The translations under genes and the position numbers were made by a program. Source: Notospermus geniculatus (taxonomy: Eukaryota > Nemertea > Pilidiophora > Heteronemertea > Lineidae). Taken from it: 64,000 bases of DNA. The notes beneath the pieces are model-generated. The model had not been told where the DNA came from. It ran no database searches and saw only the letters and a program-made list of their open reading frames with translations. Location: positions 817,381 through 881,380 of the forward strand of contig NMRB01000042.1 of the NCBI GenBank assembly GCA_002633025.1, written 5' to 3'. Shown piece by piece: positions 17,401 to 26,400 of the stretch; within the stretch, counting starts at the first letter, position 1; each line of letters opens with the position of its first letter.

Positions 17401-18848
17401 TATTATAACTCGAACGTCACCAGAACGATTTGTTAGTAACTGGGGAAAGTTCATCAGATCTGTTCACTTGCCGGTTGTAACCTACCCGACGTACTATACA
17501 TGTAACTTCGAAGGATTTGTCTCATAATACATCGACACACTAAATATAATACCTACGCAAGAGATTGATGTTCTGATGGGGAAAATCTCGCACATGATTC
17601 CGTAAGTGACAGGGTTGAAGTAGTTGGTGTTGGGGAGGTTGTACTTGAGGTACTTGGTGTTACCGGGAGCGATGGACTTGATCTATTCTGAATAGATGAA
17701 CTGTAAGGAAAATAAAAACGAGATGAGATATATGACAGAAAAATTCAGGCGAAGGGACTGTAACTTCATCGTTTTAAACAAAACGTAACCAGAGCGGTTG
17801 GTATCCATTGGTAACCTCTACGAATCCGTTAATTGTAACTTGATGTAACCTCTCCGATTCGATTATAACTCGAACGTCACCAGAACGATTTGTTAGTAAC
17901 TGGCGGAAAGTTCATCAGATCTATTCACTTGTCGGGGCTTTGTTGTAACCTACCCGACGTACTATACATGTAACTTCGAAGGATTTGTCTCATAATACAT
18001 CGACACACTAAATATAATACCTACGCAAGAGATTGATGTTCTGATGGGGAAAATCTCGCACATGATTCCTTGAGTGTCGGGGTTGAGGTAGTTGGCGTTA
18101 CCGGGAGCGATACACCTGATCTACTCTGAACAGACACACTGTAAGTAAAGTAAACAAGAGATGAAATCTATGACAGAAATTCAGACCAACTCTGTAACCT
18201 CATCGAATCCGTTCTAACTTAAACGTCACCAGAACGATTTGGTAGTAACTGGGGGTAACCTCGTCGGATCTGTTGTTACCGCCAACTCTGTAACAGTCAT
18301 GTCTGTAACCTCATCGAATCCGTTGTAACTCGCATGTCACCACAACGATTTGGTAGTAACTGACGGTAACCTCATCGAATCCGTAAACGTCGCCAGAACG
18401 ATTTGGTCACAGCTGGCAGTAACCTCATCGAATCCGGTCTAACTCAAACGTCACCAGAACGATTTGGTCGCAACTGACGGTAACCTAAACGTCATCAGAA
18501 CGATTTGATAGCAACTGGCGGTAACCTCATCGAATCCGTTCTAACTGAAACGTCGCCAGAACAATTTGATAGTAACTACGGTAACCTTCATTGGATCTGT
18601 TGTTACTGTCAAATTGTCCGTGTCGCGTTTCGAGTTACAATCGGGTTTGCTTTGTTAATAACATTGACGAGTTTCTGGCAAATGATTCAGTTGTCTGGGG
18701 TTTGTTGTGACCTACCTGACCTACCATCAATATTGTCGATTGACGGAGAAAAACGAATATCAAATTACGGCGAAACTTACTCTGATAATGATTCCTGAGC
18801 GTCCTTTACTTTCTCAGGTAGCTGTTGGAAGTCTACATCGTCGTCCAT
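14479..18848 (-). CDS. Spliced tyrosine recombinase (Crypton/DIRS-like), four exons
   Basis: I infer a four-exon minus-strand gene: 18781-18848, 18025-18138, 17557-17700 and 14479-16837. All introns are phase 2 with GT/AG ends and the frames join without a stop, giving 894 residues. The last exon has two C2H2-like fingers (CPLCFLDIYHVPRHLRQVH and a second near CPVDACRC...HLKRSH). A core-binding helical region follows, then the recombinase domain: Arg I in ATRSGPIINL, the Lys hairpin near INHKT, second Arg in NCTRLRKS, and His/Tyr in RHMKHSDRMQQNTYDL. The usual His of the HxxR motif is Cys here. A Ser/Thr/Pro-rich acidic tail with duplicated blocks ends the protein. Family role: strand cleavage and rejoining through a 3'-phosphotyrosine, hence DNA integration or excision. 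It could be a mobile element inserted in the virus, a captured integrase, or a host gene. Confidence 0.82.
16838..17556 (-). repeat. Recombinase intron 3 with GTAAC-rich and 30-base repeats
   Basis: The intron has two near-copies of a segment of about 140 bases (around 17085 and 17200, with a third at 17745 in intron 2). Five 30-base units carry TTGATGTAACCTCTCAGATTC at 17281-17430. No separate gene is seen. The polypyrimidine tract before the acceptor at 16838-16860 reads through as a hydrophobic leader in the last exon's frame, which is why an unspliced start at 16872 looks possible but is not preferred. Confidence 0.7.
17557..17700 (-). CDS. Recombinase exon 3 (duplicate of exon 2)
   Basis: 144 bases, symmetric phase 2. 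Acceptor TTTTCCTTACAG and donor GTAGGT at 17556. It is longer than exon 2 through extra STSSTTSPTPTT-type residues. Exon and flanking intron sequence are duplicated together. Confidence 0.7.
17701..18024 (-). repeat. Recombinase intron 2, copy of intron 3 sequence
   Basis: This intron repeats much of intron 3, including the AGAGCGGTTGGTATCCATTG segment and the stretch before the exon donor (CATGTAACTTCGAAGGATTTG). It shows a unit duplication of exon plus intron of roughly 470 bases. Confidence 0.65.
18025..18138 (-). CDS. Recombinase exon 2 (duplicate of exon 3)
   Basis: 114 bases, symmetric phase 2. Acceptor TTACAG at 18139-18144 and donor GTAGGT at 18024. It encodes a Ser/Thr/Pro-rich segment ending ARFSPSEHQSL, identical at that end to exon 3. 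Confidence 0.7.
18139..18780 (-). repeat. Recombinase intron 1 with GTAAC/CGTCACC repeats
   Basis: About six diverged units of roughly 60-75 bases carry GTAACCTCATCGAATCCG and CGTCACCAGAACGATTTGG. Short open frames on the plus strand here (18505-18798, 18707-18982) are judged spurious. Confidence 0.65.
18781..18848 (-). CDS. Recombinase exon 1
   Basis: It begins with ATG at 18848 and encodes an acidic leader starting MDDDVDFQQLPEK. It ends with donor GTAAGT at 18780 and leaves two bases of a codon completed by exon 2. Confidence 0.7.
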
Positions 18849-18901
18849 GGTTGTTGATATGTACACTTATTTTCCCTTGTACACCTGTGCGTCGATCAGT
18901 C

Positions 18902-18938
18902 TGTATGTATGTATTACTGAAGAATGTCAACCTAGTTC
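18902..18938 (-). repeat. Right inverted repeat of the recombinase unit
   Basis: The reverse complement of 13912-13948 with two mismatches, 54 bases upstream of the recombinase ATG. Similarity stops sharply on both sides. The rest of 18849-19277 holds no gene that I support, apart from the palindrome at 19208. Confidence 0.7.
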
Positions 18939-19207
18939 TGCCAGTGAATAACGTCTGTGTAGAGTTTATATTATGGCGTTGAACGAGTATGCGGTAACAA
19001 GTACTTCGCAAATATGAATGGGTTCCTTGGTGTGTCACGGCTAATCGTGTTGCGTTACTTAATCCGGTATTGCGAGACAATTGAACCGATCGATCGGCTA
19101 ATTGTATCAGCTCGACTATGGCATCGTTGAAAAATAGAGACGTTCAGCTTTACGGATTGCGAGAACGTAATGACTCGTGTCAACATGAGTCATTGTTTTT
19201 ATGAGGC

Positions 19208-19218
19208 TAGTCTGACTA
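19208..19218. promoter_or_regulatory. Palindromic element TAGTCTGACTA
   Basis: An 11-base inverted repeat 60 bases before the primase ATG. It is the same core as at 7185 and 43196, in the opposite sense of the central base. Confidence 0.35.
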
Positions 19219-19277
19219 TGTACGTGAGATATATTCAATGATTGGACATCCTGTTGGACGTGAGAAAGTAGAGACGA

Positions 19278-22200
19278 ATGGAGGACGACACTGACTACGA
19301 CGATGAAACACTTTCGAGAGTGCTCAGAGCTTACCAGATACAAGAGGAGCGTGAAGCCAAAGAGAAACGGACCGGTCATGGAGATTGCATGGTCTGTTCA
19401 TCAGAAGATGCCGACACGAAATTTCTACCGTGCGGACACACGGTTTGTTGTACGGAATGCGCCATTAGACGACTTGGAATGACGCGTGGGTCATGTCCTA
19501 GGTGCAAACAAGTCGTCGAGAGTACGTGTCCGTCGTCGACCACGTACGAAATGAAAAGTGATGAGTTTACCGTGAGTCGTGCCATAGTTACCAGTATGAC
19601 GGTTGATTTCTTTACGTCCACGACTTGGTCGAACTCCACACACAGAGAAATATCGACTGACGAACCCGTGGACACTGTTACTAATGCAGGACCGGCCGAC
19701 ACGCACGAACGGCAACAGTTACAAGACAGTGAAGGTGACGAATATGACGATACATTATTGACGTCGCAGGTACAGTTGTGGTTTATCATGCACTGCGATC
19801 GACGGGAGTTGGTAGATCGAGTCGATGTGCCACCCACTGTGTCTGGAGCAGTACTGTTGGAATGCGTCACCAAGCCAAAGCTACACGAATCTTACTCGGT
19901 GCCCGTCGGGGTGTTGTTCTTTACCTGTCCGATAGACGTACGCGATAGCATCGTGATCGGTGGCATGTTGAATCAAACCAACGTGAGAAAATATTGCAAA
20001 CTGTACTGGTTCGGATTGACAGATGAAATAGAAGCGATGAATTCTAACAAAGCAACGACGATGATGGAAATGGAGTGGGAACAGATTGTTGACTGTGTTA
20101 ACCGATGTTACAAACCAAACAGATTTTGGAACACCTACGGTGCACCGGCTCACCTGTACTTGACCACGTGGGAATTTGTCGGTATGTTGAACACGTGGGC
20201 TGAACAGGCATCTCTCTTGTCACTGCGCGGATTGGTTGTCGATGATAGGAAACCAGGGGTGTGCCAGGTGCGTAAGCCGTCTCAATTGGAGCGCATGTGG
20301 TTATTTTTCGTGATAAACCTAAGATGTAAGGAAACGTGTGTAGAGATGCCTGGCGATATCGGTGACATCATGGACAGTATGCTGATAACCATGTCAGATG
20401 ACACAGATGGACACGTCAACGCGGACATGTGCTCCACCGGCGTCATTAGAATCTCACCGGCCCACGCGATACAGTTTGCGGCCATTTCGTCGTCTGACGT
20501 GTCACAACAGATGCTGAGCAAGTATATAGCATCGATGAGAGCCGGGCAGGAGTCGGCACGGTTCTACGCCGATACGGTGGGCGTGTGTAAGGCCAGAGTT
20601 CGAGAGGAGTACCAACGATTTCCTGTGTTTTCGTCGATAAAGATGTCCAAGTTTATAGACGACGTGAAGAGCAAGAAGAACACACCGACGAACGTGTACA
20701 AATTCGAGGTTGTCAGAGACTGGAGTAAGTCGGCGGTTGAAGACTTGGCTAGCAATTTCGACAGATGCAAAGTTTCCGAAGCGATCCATAAGAATGTCAC
20801 AGTGCAGACCAGCGATGGTTACATTTACCTGTACGGGACGGCTGAGTATAAGTGTCGAGACATCAAGTGTCGGGTGAAGCAAGGACCTGGGGTGCCGGCA
20901 ATGCGACAGGTCAAGAGGGACAAGGACCGCGAGTGCACATATGTGATTGTCACGGATAAGTTGTCGACTGACCTGAACAGACAACGTCGATGTGAGGTGA
21001 TGGGATGGCGCGAGGGCGTAAAGTACCGTATGCCGTACGAGAAAAAGGGCGTGAACAACGTAGAGAAACACTGCATGTTGGCTAATTCGACAACGACACC
21101 GATCTGGTTCGAATGGAAATCGGACAGGTCACCTCGGCACAAATTCATGGCAGTATCGTGCGAGGAGGACGACGATGACGACTCGGTGAACGAAAAGTCA
21201 ATGGACGAGGTGTTGATAGAAACGTTGTGTCGCGAGGATGGATACAATCACGAGATGGTGAGGACAGGAATGCACATAAGTACGTTAGTGTTGGATATAG
21301 ACTGCAAGTACGTCAGTGCACGGGAAAGGGCTGCGGTGGACGAAAGTCAATTGTACGCCGACATGGTGTGTATACTGGACGAAGTGTTGTTCGACAAGTT
21401 GTCACTATCGGATCAACAACGGACCGAAATTACACACTATGTGTGCAAGTCTATGGGTACTGTCATCAACAATAAAGACGGTTTCCATCAATATTGTCGA
21501 TTGCCGAAGGGATACGTATTAACTTGCAAGGTTGCTTTAAAACTTGTGAACATATTGAACAACTACCGCTTCAAATTTCCAAAAACGTTAGGGGTGTGCG
21601 AAGAAGACATATACGACAAAGGTATCTACGTTGGCAATCACTTTATTCGTCTGCCGTACAATCTGAAACCGGATGGGAGCGGGCGACTAGAGTGCGTATA
21701 TCGCACTGACGGGAAACACTTGAGAGACCCGATACCCTTATCAGCCCGTCTTGTACACTCGCCGCAGTATGTAGATGATGCAACGGCGGATGATATGATC
21801 ATATATGGTACCGTGGTGGAGTCGATAAGTGGCGAGCAATTGATGAACGACCACGTCTATTTGGACTCCACCATGGAACGCAAGGTGCATTCTTACAGTT
21901 CGGATGTAATCAAAAAGACGATAGACGGCATCATGGAGGAGGTGAACAAACGTTGCGTGTTGTTTACGTGTGACAAGACGGCAGCCGACGAAGTTCGCTT
22001 GGAACGCATCGTAAACGAACGGTGGAAGGATGTCAAACCCATGTTATCCAACAGCATGAAGCAGCGTGGTTATTCTCACGATGACGTCGAAGCGATACGG
22101 AACTCTCGGTTCACGATCAATAAAACGAGCAACAGACTTATGCTCACGATCAATGGCTCGACTGTGTTTACAATGCCGCTGTGTTTGTTGGACGTGCACC

Positions 22201-22934
22201 ACAAATCGGTAAGGACGCAGACCTGTGTGGGCTTCTTGAGCACGATGATCAGGTTCAGCGTGTTCGTGATCTGTTTCAAGTCGGGTTGTGCCGACAGGCA
22301 CTTGGCATATCAGGCATCAATGAATATCATGTACATATTCATTACTCAATCGATCAAGAGCGAGGTGGAACGTAGTCTGATGCTGATCCGTCAGTCAATG
22401 CCGGATGTTTATTACGTGGAACACGTTGGTACTGAGGGGAGCACGGAAAAGAACGTGCGAGTGACTATGAGAAACAACAATTCTATGTCGGTGGCGAACT
22501 TACTCGGAGACATCGACGACATGAAGGGTTTGTACTCGTTGTTGTGGAACGACTCGCGGTTTGGAGTCAACACGATGGTGTTGGCATATCGAGGTAAAAA
22601 TGTATACGTCGTGATAGTGGCCAGACCGCGTGCAAATGAAAAGAGAAAGGCGACAGGAGACAGATATGTTGGGAACAAGAAACGGTCGACATCGGACATG
22701 AGTACCGGTACATTTGCTGAATTTAGCAACTACATTTCGTCACTGGCGGAGGATGAGGAACCAAAGAAAACTGAAGATGAAGAAGTCGCTCATGCAGTAC
22801 CAGGTGGAGAAGAGGTAAAAATCTACGCCAGTAATCGTCGCAAGTCGCTGTTGTATTACCTCATGCATTTGAACGACGATGTGCCCAATACCTTCGTCAT
22901 TGAATTGGAAAAAACAATGACACACGAACATTGA
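19278..22934 (+). CDS. Herpes-type DNA primase with N-terminal RING finger
   Basis: 1218 residues, ATG at 19278. Residues about 37-77 form a C3HC4 RING (CMVCSSED, PCGHTVCCTEC, CPRCKQ). The primase signature is in the C-terminal half. LVLDIDCK carries the metal-binding Asp-x-Asp at residues 673 and 675. GNHFIRLPYNLK at about 786-797 matches the conserved strand after the catalytic motif in archaeo-eukaryotic/herpes UL52-type primases. A C-terminal zinc motif has C-x4-H-H then C-x4-C (LCLLDVHH ... VICFKSGCADR). Role: synthesis of RNA primers in the helicase-primase complex at nuclear replication forks. The RING fusion is unusual and may add ubiquitin-ligase activity or a protein contact. The helicase partner is not in this window. 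The central 400 residues are not recognised. Confidence 0.8.
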   Translation: MEDDTDYDDETLSRVLRAYQIQEEREAKEKRTGHGDCMVCSSEDADTKFLPCGHTVCCTECAIRRLGMTRGSCPRCKQVVESTCPSSTTYEMKSDEFTVSRAIVTSMTVDFFTSTTWSNSTHREISTDEPVDTVTNAGPADTHERQQLQDSEGDEYDDTLLTSQVQLWFIMHCDRRELVDRVDVPPTVSGAVLLECVTKPKLHESYSVPVGVLFFTCPIDVRDSIVIGGMLNQTNVRKYCKLYWFGLTDEIEAMNSNKATTMMEMEWEQIVDCVNRCYKPNRFWNTYGAPAHLYLTTWEFVGMLNTWAEQASLLSLRGLVVDDRKPGVCQVRKPSQLERMWLFFVINLRCKETCVEMPGDIGDIMDSMLITMSDDTDGHVNADMCSTGVIRISPAHAIQFAAISSSDVSQQMLSKYIASMRAGQESARFYADTVGVCKARVREEYQRFPVFSSIKMSKFIDDVKSKKNTPTNVYKFEVVRDWSKSAVEDLASNFDRCKVSEAIHKNVTVQTSDGYIYLYGTAEYKCRDIKCRVKQGPGVPAMRQVKRDKDRECTYVIVTDKLSTDLNRQRRCEVMGWREGVKYRMPYEKKGVNNVEKHCMLANSTTTPIWFEWKSDRSPRHKFMAVSCEEDDDDDSVNEKSMDEVLIETLCREDGYNHEMVRTGMHISTLVLDIDCKYVSARERAAVDESQLYADMVCILDEVLFDKLSLSDQQRTEITHYVCKSMGTVINNKDGFHQYCRLPKGYVLTCKVALKLVNILNNYRFKFPKTLGVCEEDIYDKGIYVGNHFIRLPYNLKPDGSGRLECVYRTDGKHLRDPIPLSARLVHSPQYVDDATADDMIIYGTVVESISGEQLMNDHVYLDSTMERKVHSYSSDVIKKTIDGIMEEVNKRCVLFTCDKTAADEVRLERIVNERWKDVKPMLSNSMKQRGYSHDDVEAIRNSRFTINKTSNRLMLTINGSTVFTMPLCLLDVHHKSVRTQTCVGFLSTMIRFSVFVICFKSGCADRHLAYQASMNIMYIFITQSIKSEVERSLMLIRQSMPDVYYVEHVGTEGSTEKNVRVTMRNNNSMSVANLLGDIDDMKGLYSLLWNDSRFGVNTMVLAYRGKNVYVVIVARPRANEKRKATGDRYVGNKKRSTSDMSTGTFAEFSNYISSLAEDEEPKKTEDEEVAHAVPGGEEVKIYASNRRKSLLYYLMHLNDDVPNTFVIELEKTMTHEH

Positions 22935-23495
22935 CCTCTTGGCTTGTAATTCTGTTGATGATTGCGCAGTTGCACAGCGAGCCGGATGGATATGTAGTGA
23001 ACAAAGTCAGCCGTGTTGAGGAGTGGCCCTCTCTGCTAGCATCACGGTTAAAAAGTGAATTAGTCGCGCGGCAGTAAAAAATGAAGCTACATGTACGAAT
23101 AATTTCTAAATTACAAAGGTCCATATTTTAACAGATTCCATTTTTGTTTGATGGATTTAGAGTATTTTCAGAAAAAAACCAAAAGAAAAAAACAGGAGAA
23201 AAAAAGTCGCCCCACGCGAGAGTCGAACCGGGGGCCTAGCGTTTACTAGGCAAACGCTCTACCGACTGAGCTACCGAGCCAGCTGGGAGTATAGCGGTTT
23301 CATTGGCCAATGTTGAGCGGTGGTTACGACTATTCACTGGTTATCTAAGACCAACGGATGCCAGCTCGTTTTTCACCGATATTTATCGAAGTTTTGTAAT
23401 CTCGATTTTCATTGGTTGGCGCAGTGTATAACTAAGTACTCCGGCGCGCTATTCAAGACGGAAACAAAGTGACTGCACAGAGATCAAATGTTTGT
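22935..23495. other. Intergenic region with tRNA-like unit
   Basis: A 561-base gap between convergent genes. It holds A/T-rich runs (AAAAAACC and similar, about 23171-23205) next to the tRNA-like unit at 23208-23280. No coding potential is seen. The flanks of the unit are less GC-rich than the neighbouring genes, suggesting host-type or retroposed sequence. Confidence 0.5.
23208..23280 (-). tRNA. Degenerate tRNA(Thr)-like sequence or SINE head
   Basis: On the minus strand the A box (TAGCTCAGTCGG) and B box (GGTTCGACTCT) of a pol III promoter are well kept. A CCTAGTAA anticodon-loop string like that of tRNA-Thr(AGT) is present, and a T-run follows the 3' side. The acceptor stem (GGCTCGG against GTGGGGC) and T stem do not pair properly. 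The best anticodon stem (GCGTTT/AAACGC) would shift the loop. It is therefore more likely a tRNA pseudogene or the head of a tRNA-derived SINE than a working tRNA. Confidence 0.4.
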
Positions 23496-26400
23496 TTATT
23501 CCACGGGTACACCTGCATCGAGCGGCGATTCTGAGAGCAGACTTTTCATCAGTTTTTTGTAGTAATCCATCCGGTCGCTGAATACGCGTACGACAAATGA
23601 TTCAGGACGCCACGGTGTCTTGACAAACGTTTGGTCCTCGTCACAACTGCAGGGTGGCGTGGGAGGCAATATCGTCGAGCGATGTTGCGGAAAGCAAGGC
23701 GGATGTTCATCCGTATGTCGTCGAGTACGAAAAAGTGTAGAGAAGGGAACATGTTGTCGACTGGGTGATGATGTTGGCGACGGGGACGGCGTTTTGTAAG
23801 TGACGGGCGACGTCTTTGCCGTTGGTTTACGCCAAGGTTTGTGTCCGATGTCAGGCAAATCATCTTTTCCAAGTTGTGGACCTCTAGATGGACGAGGTCG
23901 AGGAACGGGTCGACACGATGATGAAGGAGGTGTTTTGTTTATGATGGGGGATGTCTTGGTCTTTTTGCATTCTGTCTGTTCACGCCTTGTGATGGAACAC
24001 AAATCATCCTCTCTTTCTGATTCGGTAGACGGGGAAGGCGTTTCATATACGACGGGCGACGTCTTTGTCGTTGGTTTCGGTTTACGTTCGGGAAGTTGTG
24101 GACCTCTAGATGGACGAGGTCGAGGAACGGGTCGACACAATGATGAAGGAGGTGTTTTGTTTATGATGGGGGAAGTCTTGGTCTTTTTACATTCTGTCTG
24201 TTCACGCCTTGTGATGGAACACAAATCATCCTCTCTTTCTGATTCGGGAGACGGGGAAGGCGTTTCATATACGACAGGCGACGTCTTTTTTTTCGGTTTA
24301 CGCCTTGGTTTGTGTGGGGTGATAGGCAACGTCTTTGTTTTTGGTTTCGGTTTACGCCTTCGTTTCTGTGGGATGAACGGCAAATCATCTTTTCTTGACA
24401 ATTTGGGAAGTTCTGGACGTGTAGACGGACGAGGTTGAAAAACGGGTCGAAACAACGGAGGAAGTGTTTTGTTTATGATGGGGAAAGTCTTGGTCCTTTT
24501 CCGTTCTGTCAGTTTGCGCCTAGTGATGGCAGACAAATTGCCCTCTCTTTCTGATTCGGGAGACGACGGAGGCGTTTTCTTACCAGACATATTACACCGA
24601 TGACACCTCTCTAACTGATTCTCATGTACATGTACGCCATGTTCACTGTTGGTGTCGTACTCATCGGTCGACGTGTCGTACATTTTGTTTTGTCTCTCTA
24701 CCGTCTCATCGTCCATGGTAGTTGGAGGGGTTCCTCCTCGTTGTTCGTCGTCCGTCGTGTCCGTTTCTCGTGTATATTCCAGTTGATCAACCACTACCGA
24801 GTCTACCGACACAATACCCGGTAGGTTGTGCAACCGAGTGATGTGCCTTTGGTGAAAGAGGCCTTTGAATGTTTCCGTATATATGCCTAATCGCGCCACT
24901 TTCACTGCTTCGTCTATTAACTTGTACACTTGTCGATTAGATGCATCGGCCTCCTTCTGGTAGGCTCTCGACAGTGCCGCGAAGTACGAGTCAACCCAGA
25001 AGCGATCCGCGTTGACCACCATACGACAGGCGGTGAACAAACCAAGTTCATCATCTATGTGACATACGGACAACAGATGAAGTAACGAACTCATCCCTCC
25101 ATTTGATCTATAAGCCTGTCTCGCCTCGTTGGCTACGGTGTCTCCAAATTTGATGGTAATGCTGCCATCGTTAGATTTTAAATTTTCGTACAGCGTCAAC
25201 GGGTCATCTCCCTGCCATACGCCGGCGTAATAATCTAGTGAAATATATTTGTCCAGCGCCTTCTCGCTGACCACAAAATTGAATCCGTCATTCTCACTAG
25301 GAGCAGTGTCTGTCGTCCATTCCACTATTTGCAATGGATCAACGTTACGTAGATAAGTCATGACTAGCATTGTCAATAGGTGTGAATGCGTTTTGGCTGA
25401 CTGAAAGTCGTCGTCTGCAAGTTTGGCCAATACAAACTTGTCACACTCGTTTTGAAATGCGTATTGGGCCACGTGTTTCAACCCACGATGTACCCCATAA
25501 TTTTGTAACACACCAGTCATCAAAGCCGCTCTCGAGTCTGTTTCCATATCCATCAAGAAACGATTAAATTCCTCATATCTCACGTACACGGGCGACACCA
25601 TGGTGTTCGCAGTAGACCTGTATCGAAACTGTATTTCCTTCAATCGATCACAGAAACTGACTGCGTCTGAGTAATCTCTCCGTATGCGTCTTGTGACGGT
25701 CTGTTTGCCATCTCTACACAACTGGGTGAGACCGCGTAGCAAACCGTTGATAAAAGTATCGTCGTACTGGCGTATAACATAATTTATCAACCCACGGGCA
25801 ATCGTATCGACACTGGCATAAAGAGAATCATCTGTTTTCTCGTTATCGTCATCTGTTTTCGTCTTATCGTCATCTGTTTTCTCGTTATCGTCCAACCCCA
25901 CGGTACACTGTTGCATCAGTGTTTCGAAACGACGACGTGCTTCGCAACTGCCCGTCACATATCGGTTGAGTGTGGAAATAATCTGCCCTACTTTATCTTT
26001 ATTACCTAGGTATGTTACTACATTCCACCACGCTTCAGGATTCTCATCAGAGTCGGGCGCCGCCATTGCTATAAGTTTTTTGCTTTCTTTGTAAATATCG
26101 TTCAACGTCTCATGATGGTGATAAATTATCATCTCTCGCACTTTATCCATCACTTCTATTAAGGTGTCGGTGCTGGCTTGCAGTCTATCGCGTTCCACAT
26201 CAACGTACTCTGTACGCAGTTTATTCCAGTCACTGATCATCGATTCAAATATATATGCCGTAGCGTCTGTAAATACCTTCCGATCAACCGGATGTATGTC
26301 AAGCGGAAACTTAAAAATCGGATGCACATCTCTATGCGATGTCACATCAAACATGCGCAATTTGTCCATCTGGTCGTGAAATCGTTCTTCATCTTCGGCA

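Noticed and set aside
13865-18870. Direct repeat TATGTACACTTAT at 13865 and 18858 considered as a target-site duplication
   Set aside because: The left copy is outside the left inverted repeat but the right copy is inside the right one, so it does not flank the unit symmetrically.
18505-18982. Plus-strand ORFs of 91-97 residues
   Set aside because: They lie in repeat-rich intron 1 and across exon 1 of the recombinase gene, have no domain, and the minus-strand exon structure explains the sequence better.
23208-23280. Functional tRNA gene
   Set aside because: Acceptor and T stems do not pair and the best anticodon stem misplaces the loop.
23800-24438. Plus-strand ORF of 212 residues
   Set aside because: It is antisense to the Pro/Ser-rich repeats of the large gene; the open frame follows from repeat composition.
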